This document shows positions 42,753-51,800 of a stretch of 64,000 nt of DNA, in pieces. The translations under genes were made by a program, and so were the position numbers. Within the stretch, counting starts at the first letter, position 1. Each line of letters begins with the position of its first letter. Origin of the DNA: Closterium sp. NIES-65 (Eukaryota; Streptophyta; Zygnematophyceae; Desmidiales; Closteriaceae); the NCBI GenBank assembly GCA_948144175.1, contig CANXME010002275.1:4959001-5023000 (forward strand), given 5' to 3'. A model generated the notes under the pieces. The model made no database searches, had not been told where the DNA came from, and saw only the letters and a program-made list of their open reading frames with translations.

Positions 42753-45700
42753 TGAGCAGCGAAGTCGACAAGCTCAGCAACTAAGGCAGACGCAGCAGTG
42801 GACTCAAAGGAAGGGTCAGTGACAACAGTAGCTAGGAGACGCGTCACAGTAGGATTGGCAGCGCGAACAGAGTCAGACTTCGGGTCAGCAAGAACAGGAA
42901 GAGAGGACTCAGGAGGAGACGGCAACGGGACACGCATAGGAGCAGTGGAAGGACGTAGTGCCATCTGGTGCGTGCCTAGGACCGCAAGAGGACGCGGACG
43001 CGTAGCACGACTACTAGTGCGAGCAGCACGAACACGCGACGCAGGACGAGACACAGGCTCACGACGCTCAGCAAGACCTCCAGTAGGACCAGCGTAGGGA
43101 GAAGGAGCAGGCAGGGGGGAGGTGACCTGTAACTGTGACTGCGACTGGACAGGCTTGGGACACTCTCAGGAAGGAGCACGACCAGTAGAAGGCGGGAGAC
43201 CAAGAACCTGCTCAAGGAGCGGAACGCAGTACGGTCCCGGCCGCGCAGCGCCTCCAGAGCCAAAAGGGACAGCACCAGTACCCCCAGCGGCAGCACCAGC
43301 GCCAGCAGCACCTCCAGTTCCAACAGCACCAACTCCAGCACCTTCAGAAGCACCAGCGCCAGCAGCACCTCCAGCGCCAACACCCCCAGCAGCTCCAACT
43401 CCTGCAGCTCCAGCCTCACCAACTCTAGTGGGACCGCCAGCTCCAGTACCGCCAGTAGCTCCAGCACCAGGAGCACCTCCAGGCTCAGTAGCTCCAGTAC
43501 CTCCAGTACCTCCAGCAGCACCAGCAGCACCCCCAGTCCCAGCAGCTCCAGTATCGCCAGTACGAGCACCTCCAGAACCAGTGGCCCCAGTAGCTCCAGT
43601 GCTGACCCCAGGGTCAGCAGCAGCAGTAGCACCTCCAGCTCCAGCAGCACGGCTCCAGCGCCAGGCAAACCACTCGCGCAGCTCCTGTGGAGAGGGTAGC
43701 TCCCGCCTCGACGAAGCACCCAAAGGGCCCTCAAACCCAGCACCGCTACAGGCCAAACGAGCAGACCCAGCACCCCCAGGCTCCGCACCCCCAGGCTCAG
43801 CACCCCCAGGCTCCGTACCCCCAGGCTCCGCACCCCTAGGTTCAGCACCCCCAGGCTCCGCACCCCCATGCTCAGCACCCCCAGGCTCCGTACCCCCAGG
43901 CTCCGCACCCCTAGGTTCAGCACCCCCAGGCTCCGCACCCCCAGGCTCAGCACCCCCAGGCTCAGCACCCGAGACTCAGCACCCCCAGACTCAGCACCCC
44001 TAGCAGAACTAGAGTCAACAGCTACCTCGACAGGCTCGACTGCGTCTACCTGGGACACACCTGACGGGGCAGGACCCTGAGGGGGGAGAGGGTCTATTGG
44101 GGGGGACCTGGCTTGAAGGTCTTGCGGATGCCCTGTGCACGACAGAAGGCTCCCAGAAGGGCAGAGGAAAACTCCCCGCCTCTGTCAGAGTGCAGACGCA
44201 GAACAGGAAAGTCCGAGCCGAAACTCTCTCTGAGTTGGAGACGAGTTGCGCGGATCGAGTCGATCAACACCCCAGTTACGTCACCCTTGCTGCGCAAGGG
44301 GAACACCGTGGTGTAACGTGAGTAGTCGTCAACCACCAACAGGAAGTAACGCTCGTGACCCTGGTCACGGACGCGGGCGGGGCCCCACACGTCCATGTGA
44401 AGAGTCTGTAGTGGAGCCTCTGTCGGAGGAAACTCGGAGGAATGAGGGGCGGCGCGCTGCCGCCCCTCGACGCAGGGAACGCAGGTAGGGGCAGGCCCCA
44501 GAGGGAGGGGAGGGAGGGACCGGGGGAGACCAGAGACAAGGTAACGAGAGGCCATGCCTCGGAGACGAGGCAGGGAGGGGTGACCAAGGCGGTGGTGCCA
44601 GAGAAGAGTCTGGTGGGACAGGAGACGACACGAGCAGGGAGTAGACTCAGGACCAGACCTGGACGCTGCAACAAACACCTCACTCGACGCAGCTACCTGA
44701 CCAGACTCAGCAACCGGAGGAGACTCGGTAGTCAGTGTGTACAGGCTCGACCCCGGCTAGCGGGTAAACGTGGCCAAGTGTCGGCCCGTCCGAGCACATG
44801 TACAATGGGTCACCCGCTGACTCGCAGGAGTGAACTGGTCAACCCCCCCATCGTGTAGATCAGCACCACTCACCAAGTTCGTAGAGAACGAGGGGAGGTA
44901 GAGACCTGACAGGGTGCTAGAGGGGGCCGCCGGATACAGGAAGAAAGTGGAGAAGTGGGCAAGGACAGGACCTCCAGAGGGGTCCGCCAGGGAGACCGCA
45001 ACCGGCCGACTAAGCGGCGTAAGCGGGGTGCGGTCTCGAAAGAAGGAGCGGGAAGCACCCGAGTCAAGGGTGAAGGTGTGTAAGGCCTGAGCCGATGTGG
45101 TACCTGAGAGAGCAGACTCACCAGCACCTGGGGCAGCAGACGCACTAGCACCTAGAGTAGCAGCCTCACCAGCACCTAGAGCAGCAGCCTCAATGCCCGG
45201 GTCAGGCGGAACACTTAGGTAACGGTCACCCTCATCAGTAGTAGACACAACATACATGGCAGCAAGAATGGCATCATAGTCTAGATCAAACATAGCAACC
45301 CCTGACCTAAGCAGCTCGCCCCAGCAGGGGATCTCAGTGGCGTCAGGGAACTGGAGACGCCAAGCGTTCGTCAGGCGGCCGAAGCAGCGCTGGGTGGTGT
45401 GCGGACCACCGCACGGCTCACTTGTGCAGTCGCCGGTACGCAGGACGTAGGCACAAGGACCAGCACCCCCACCCCGCTGACGCGCAGCGTACCACTCACG
45501 AAGCTGCTAGGGGGGCGGGGTCTCACGAGTGCGTTGTTGCTGCTGGCGCTGACCACCACCGAAGCCACCCCGCTGCGCAGAGCCACCCTGACCGGCTCCA
45601 CCTCCTCCGCCGCCACCACCGCCTCCTCCTCCGCTCCCACCGCCACCGCCGCCGCCGCCTCCGCCTCCACCGTCGCCACCGAAGCCCCCACCCCCGCCAC

Positions 45701-46570
45701 CACTCCCACCGCCACCCCCACTCCCTCCGCCGCCTCCACCGCCACCTCCACCGCCCCCGCCAGCCCCTCCAGCGCCCTTGCCCCCCTTGCCCTTGCCGGT
45801 GCGGCGTCTCCCGCTAGGAGAAGACGCAGCGCCGACCGACTTGGTGCCAACGAAGTCGACGGCAGCAGCAGAGGCAACAGAGGGCAGAAGGGGGGAGGGG
45901 GAGCACCCCTCAAAGACAGGGGCACGCGGGTCAACTCAAGAGGCTCCTACAGCGACTATACTCTTCTAAGCTGCCAGGAGGCGCTCCTCGAAGAGGTCAA
46001 CGGTGAGTGTGGTGGGGCAAATAGAGAGGAAGTGGTCCCTGACCGAGCGAAGGGAGTCAAGGAGCCGGGTGACTATGTAGTAGAGGGTGATGTACATGGG
46101 GGGGGGGGGGGGGGGTTCTTGGCGCAGAACTCAGCAGGAAGCGCAGCGCGGTAGCGGGTGTCACTAGTGCGAAGGTGCGTAATGAGGTCAGCGACAGTGG
46201 GAAAGGCGGTGAGGTCAAGAAACAGGTACGGCAGCAGGCGAAGAGCAGCAGTGGCATGGGAAGAGTAGCGTGCAACTACAGCGTCGTAAAAGGTCTTAGC
46301 ACTCTTGTACTGACTAAAGTGCGCGCGCTCAGTGGACGGCAAGTGACTACGCACAGCAAGACGGGCAGCAGCATCGCGTGTGGCCCACTATGAGCGAACA
46401 GTGTTGTCGCCATCGGCAGCAGGGGCAGCAGAGGCGCCAGACGTGAGATCGAACAGTGAGAGACCGTCCTTCCTATCGCACTGTAGGAAAAGCTGTAGAT
46501 CATCGACCCAAACCTCAAAGTCAACAGCCCGACCCTCAGCATCAAAGACTAGAACGCTAGGGGTAGCCAT
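42753..46570 (-). pseudogene. Cop-8 gag, protease, partial integrase, RT start
   Basis: Gag starts MATPSVLVFDAEGRAVDFEV at 46570 and has a stop at 46388-46390. A run of 18 G (plus strand, 46098-46115) stands where Cop-10 has nine C in coding sense, an in-frame expansion. Poly-Gly (45780-45590), finger (near 45460), protease TLDSGASRSFF (near 45080) and the integrase zinc region follow. The integrase core runs to the HSDRGGEFSS block, then a deletion near 44100 removes the catalytic Glu region and fuses TFK to the Pro-rich linker. The linker (44090-43150) has many GA-rich repeats. The RT-proximal conserved region (LPSPPESSLPVLADP to ALVAELVDFAA) ends at 42753. Confidence 0.85.
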
Positions 46571-46799
46571 GACAGCAGTGGCAGCAGGCTAGGGGCAGCA
46601 GTAGCAGACGTGGCTCGGCAGTGCTCTTACCAGGGCTGGTAGGTAGGGGCCGGCAAGCGGTGGGGCAGGGCCGAGGCACGCCGGCAGGGACAGAGCCGCG
46701 ACCGCGGCGGCAGCTCCTGCTATCAGTCGCGGCTGTCGGCGGCGACGGGTGCTGCTGTCGGCGGCCGCCGCTGCTGGCGGCGGCGGCTGCTGCTGGCGG

Positions 46800-47533
46800 C
46801 GGCTGTTGCAGGTGGCGGAGGAGCCGAGAAGGGGCCGGGAAGGGTGGCGACGGGGCCAAGAAGGGGCCGCGAGGGGCCTCGAAGGGTGGCGACGGGGCCG
46901 CTAGGGGCGGCGACGGGGCCGCGAAGGAGCCGCGAGGGGCCTCGAAGGGCGGCGACGGGGCCGCTAGGGGCGGCGATGGGGCCGCCAAGGGCGGCGACGG
47001 GGCCAAGAAGGGGCGGCGTCGGGGCCAAGAAGGGGCGGCGTCGGGGCCGCAAAGGGGCCGCGAGGGGCCTCGAAAGGCGGCGACGGGGCCGCTAGGGGCG
47101 GCGACGGGGCCGAGAAGGGGCCGCGAGGGGCCTCGAAGGGCGGCGACGGGGCCGCTAGGGGCGGCGTCGGGGCCGCGAAGGGGCCGCGAGGGGCCTCGAA
47201 GGGCGGCGACGGGGCCGCTAGGGGCGGCGACGGGGCGGCGAAGGGCGGCGGTCGAGAAGGGGCCGCGAGGGCCTCGAGGGGCGGCGACGGGGCCGCTAGG
47301 GGCGGCGCCGGGGCCGCAAAAGGCCGTGAGAGGGGCCGTGAGGGGCCGTGAGAGGGGCCGCTACGGGGCCGTAAGGGAGCGCGACGGGCCGCTAAGGGCA
47401 GAGGACGCGACAGGAGGGTAGGCACACGGGGCGCGACTCGGGCACGGGCGAAGCGCGCTCCGGGCAGGAAAAAAAAGGTCGATTTTTGGTGGGCCCTAGG
47501 AAACGTTCCCACTAGGGAACCTGCTCTATACCA
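46800..47533 (-). repeat. Cop-8 leader array, stem-loop and PBS
   Basis: On the minus strand after the PBS (TGGTATAGAGCAGG, reading from 47533) the arms GTTCCC (47515-47520 region) and GGGAAC (47505-47510 region) can pair, followed by GGGCCC (47491-47496). Then come about 600 bp of ~57-bp units built on GGCCCCTCGCGGCCCC and GTCGCCGCCC. Plus-strand ORFs through it (46621-47421) are artefacts of repeat periodicity. Confidence 0.78.
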
Positions 47534-47585
47534 TATGAAAGAATGAGGAATGATTCGCTAGAGGAAAGGGTTGGGTACAAGTACA
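47534..47585 (-). repeat. Cop-8 5' LTR, inner fragment
   Basis: Matches 37831-37884 of the Cop-8 3' LTR (GAAAGAATGAGGAATGATT...GGGTACAA). It is interrupted by Cop-10 after the target site GTACA (47581-47585); the LTR resumes at 55084. Confidence 0.85.
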
Positions 47586-47757
47586 TGTCAGATTTATATG
47601 ACATAGTTTCTGTAGGCTATAGTGGGGTAGCACATATGGGGTACAGGGTTTCTAGGGTTGTATTTGTACCCACTCTTCCTTAGTCATTTCATTCCTGTTT
47701 TCCTTGTTTCACATGGTATAGAGCGGGTCCTACCTTAGGACCGTTTTCTTAGGGCCC
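47586..47757 (+). repeat. Cop-10 5' LTR, PBS, stem-loop, GGGCCC
   Basis: LTR 47586-47713 (TGTCAGAT...GTTTCACA), PBS TGGTATAGAGCGGG at 47714-47727, a 5-bp stem with a 7-base loop, then GGGCCC in the context AGGGCCCACC. Confidence 0.9.
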
Positions 47758-47789
47758 ACCGAAGCGCGCCCCGAGGCGCGCATTTTTTT

Positions 47790-48835
47790 TAGCGACCCCT
47801 CGGGTCGCCTTTTCCCTCGCGGCCCCGCTGTCCCTCAAACGCGGCCCCGCCACCTCTCCTGATCGCGGCCCCGCCGCCTGCTTGACGCGGCCCCGCCGCC
47901 TCCCCTGACGCGGCCTCGCCGCCTCCCCTGACGCGGCCTCGCCGCCTCCCCTGACGCGGCCCCGCCGCCTCCCCTGACGCGGCCCCGCCGCCTCCCCTGA
48001 CGCGGCCCCGCCGCCTCCCTTGACGCGGCCCCGCCTCTACTGCCGCGGCCACGGCCCGCCGCCTCTGACGGCCCCGCCGCTGCACCCTACGGCCCGCCGC
48101 TGCTCCTGCCGGCCCGCCGCCTCACCTGACGGCCCCGCCGCTGCTCCTGCCGGCCCGCCGCTGCTCCTGCCGGCCCGCCGCAGCACCCAGCGGCCCGCCG
48201 CCTCTGACGGCCCCGCCGCTGCACCCTCCGGCCCGCCGCTGCTCCTGCCGGCCCGCCGCCTCACCTGACGGCCCCGCCATTGCACCTACCGGCCCGCCGC
48301 TGCTCCTGCCGGCCCGCCGCTGCTCCTGCCGGCCCGCTGCTGCTCCTGACGGCCCCGCCGCTGCACCTACCGGCCCGCCGCTGCTCCTGCCGGCCCGCCG
48401 CTGCTCCTGCCGGCCCGCCGCTGCTCCTGCCGGCCCACCGCTGCTCCTGCCGGCCCGCCGCCTCACCTGACGGCCCCGCAGCTGCACCTACCGGCCCGCC
48501 GCTACTCCTGCCGGCCCGCCGCTGCTCCTGTCGGCCGAGCCGCCCCAGCAGCCGAGCCGCCCAACGCCGAGCCGCCCGGGACCCGAGCCGCCCTACTGCC
48601 GAGCCGCCCTGCACCCGAGCCGCCCAGCCACCGAGCCGCCCGGGAGCCGAGCCGCCCTGCGCCCGAGCCGCCCAGCCGCCGAGCCGCCCGGGAGCCGAGC
48701 CGCTGTGCACCCGAGCCGCCCGGTCGCTGAGCCGCCTTTCTGCATATCTACACGACCTGCCCTGCCTGGTGAGCACAGTCCCACTGACACTGCGAGCTCT
48801 TTCCCTACTGCTTGCACTGCGTCGCTATCGTCGCC
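47790..48835 (+). repeat. Cop-10 leader: two kinds of GC-rich tandem array
   Basis: 47815-48050 repeats a 22-23 bp unit CTGACGCGGCCCCGCCGCCTCC. 48060-48540 repeats an 18-bp unit CCGGCCCGCCGCTGCTCCTG with 36-bp variants. 48540-48740 has GAGCCGCCC repeats. The array ends about 100 bp before the ATG at 48836. Confidence 0.85.
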
Positions 48836-51800
48836 ATGGCTACCCCTAGTGTCCTAGCTTTTGACGCTGAGGGTCGCGCCATTGATTTTGAGGTCTGGTT
48901 AGATGACCTGCAGCTGTTCTTACAGTGCGACAGGGCTGACGACCTTTCTCTCTTTGACCTCACCTCTGGCGCCTCTCCTGCTCCTGCTGCTGATGCTGAT
49001 CCCGCTGTCCGCTCTAAGTGGGCCACCCGCGATGCTGCTGCACATCTTGCTGTGCGTCGCCACCTCCCTACCTCTGAGCGTGCGCACTTTAGTCAGTACA
49101 AGAGTGCTCAGACCTTGTACGACGCTATAGTTGCGCGCTACTCCTCCCCTGCCACTGCTGCACTGAGCCGTCTCATGCTTCCCTACCTCTTTCCTGACCT
49201 CTCTGCCTTTCCCACTGTCGCTGACCTCATTACTCACCTCCGCACTAGTGACACTCGCTACCGCGCCGCCCTTCCTGCTGAGTTCTGCGCTAAGAACCCC
49301 CCCCCCATGTACATCGCTCTCTACTACGTAGTCGCGCGCCTCCCTGACTCCCTTCGCGTCGTCAGGGACCACTTTCTCGCTGTCTGTCCCACCACCCTCA
49401 CCGTCGACCTCCTCGAGAAGGCCCTCCTCGCAGCGGAGAAGAGCATAGTCGCTGTAGGTGCTTCTCGTGGTGACCCTCGCACCCCCATCTTTGAGGGGTG
49501 CTCTCCTTCCCCCTTGCTGCCCTCTGTTGCCTCTGCTGCTGCTGCCGACCTGCTTGGTCTTGAGTCGGTCGACGCGGCGTCTACCCCTAGTGGGAGACGT
49601 CGCCCTAGCAAGGGCAAGGGGGGCAAGGGCGCGGGTGGAGCTGGAGGGGGCGGTGGCGGTGGCGGCGGTGGCGGCGGAGGAAGTGGGGGTGGTGGCGGGA
49701 CTAGTGGCGGGGGTGGTGGTGGTGGTGGTGGCAGCAGCGGCGGAGACGGTGGTGGTGGTGCCAGCGGTGGTGGTGGAGGCAGCGGCGGAGCTGGAGGCGG
49801 CGGAGGTGGAGGCGGTGGAGGCGGCAGCGGAGGCGGCGGTGGTAGTGGAGGAGGTGGAGCTGGTCGGGGTGGTCCCCAGCAGCGTAGCGGCGGTGGTGGT
49901 GGCCAGCGCTCCCAGCGGCAGCAGCAGCAGCGCTCGCGGGACATCCCTCCGCCTCAGCAGCTTCGTGAGTGGTATGCTGGGCGTCAGAGGGGTGGGGGTA
50001 CTGGTCCCTGCACCTACGTTCTTCGTTCCGGCGACCGCGCGGGTGAGCAGTGTGGGGGTGCCCACGCCACTCAGCGCTGCTTTGGCCGCCTGACGGACGC
50101 TTGGCGTCGGCAGTTCCCTGGGGCTAGTGAGATCCCTCGCTGGGATGAGCTTCTTAGGGCTGGTGTAGCGATCTTTGATCTTGATTTTGATGCTATCCTT
50201 GCTGCTATGTATGCTGTGGATTATAGTGAGGAGAATGAGGGTTACCGGTGTTTCCAGCCCGACCCGGGCATTGGTACTGCTGCGCTGGGTGCTTGTGAGG
50301 CTGCTGCTCTAGGTGCCAGTGCGACTGCGCTCTCAGGTACTGGTGAGACTGCGCTCTCAGGTACTGCGTCGTCCTCGTCCTCCCTCACTTTCACACTTGA
50401 CTCCGGGGCTTCTCGCTCCTTCTTTCGAGACCGCACTACCCTTACGCCGCTCGGCCGACCGGTTGCGGTCTCCCTTGCTGACCCCTCTGGGGGTCCTGTC
50501 CTTTCTCACTTCTCCACTGTCCTCCCGTGTCCGGCTGCCCCTTCGGGCACCCTGTCTGGTCTGTACCTTCCCTCGTTCTCTACGAACTTGGTGAGTGGAG
50601 CGGACCTGCAGGATGTGGGGGTTGACCAGTTCACTCCTGCGAGTCAGCGGGTGACCCACTGCACGGAGGCACGCACAGGCCGACACCTGGCCACGTTCTC
50701 ACGTCGGCCGGGGTCGAGTCTCTACACCCTGACCGTTGAGTCTCCTCCTGTCCCTGCGTCTGGTCAGGTGGCTGCGTCGGGTCAGGTGCTTGCTGCTGCG
50801 TCCCGGTCAGGTCCTGAGTCTGCCCCCTGTTCTTGTCGCCTCCTGTCTCACGAGACTCTCCTGTGGCACCACCGTCTTGGCCACCCCTCCTTGCCCCGTC
50901 TTCGGAGCATGGCTTCCCGTGTCCTTGTCTCTGGTCTTCCCCAGTCTCTCCCTCCTCTCCCCTCCGGGCCAGGACCTTCCTGTGTCCCCTGTGTCGAGGG
51001 TCGCCTCCGGGCTACTCCTCACTCCTCCCACTTCCCCCCGACAGAGGCTCCCCTGCAGACGCTTCACATGGATGTGTGGGGCCCAGCCCCCGTCCGTGGG
51101 CAGGGTTACGAGCGCTACTTCCTGCTGGTGGTTGACGACTACTCGCGTTACACCACAGTCCTCCCCTTGCGCAGCAAGGGTGCGGTCACTGAGGTGCTGA
51201 TCGACTGGATCCGCGAGGCTCGTCTCCAGCTCAGGAAGAGCTTCGGCTCGGACTTTCCTGTTCTGCGTCTGCACTCGGACAGAGGCGGAGAGTTCTCTTC
51301 TCGCCTTCTGCGGGACTACTGTCGTGCACGGGGGATCCGCCAGACCTTCACGCTTCCGGACTCACCACAGCAAAATGGGATTGCTGAGCGCCGCATTGGC
51401 ATGGTCATGGATGTCGCTCGTACGTCCATGATGCATGCGGCTGCCCCCCATTTTCTGTGGCCGTTTGCGGTTCGGTACGCGGCGCATCAGCTCAACCTTC
51501 ACCCCCGGGTCTCTCGGCCTGCGATGTCCCCAGCCTTGCTGTGGACGGGGAAGGTTGGCGATGCGTCTATGTTCCGTGTCTGGGGATCTCGGGCGTTTGT
51601 CCGCGACTTGTCTGCGGACAAGCTGTCCCCTCGTGCTGCTCCCTGTGTCTTCCTTGGCTTCCCCACTGACGCCCCAGGGTGGCAGTTTTACCACCCCTCC
51701 TCTCGTCGTGTTCTGTCCTCCCAGGACGTCACGTTCGACGAGTCAGTCCCCTTCTACCGTCTCTTCCCCTACCGCACTCCTTCCCTCCCCCCTCCCCCGG

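Noticed and set aside
46621-47421. Long plus-strand Gly/Arg/Ala frame in the Cop-8 leader
   Set aside because: Created by ~57-bp GC-rich repeats whose period is divisible by three; there is no conserved start or homologous protein in other leaders.
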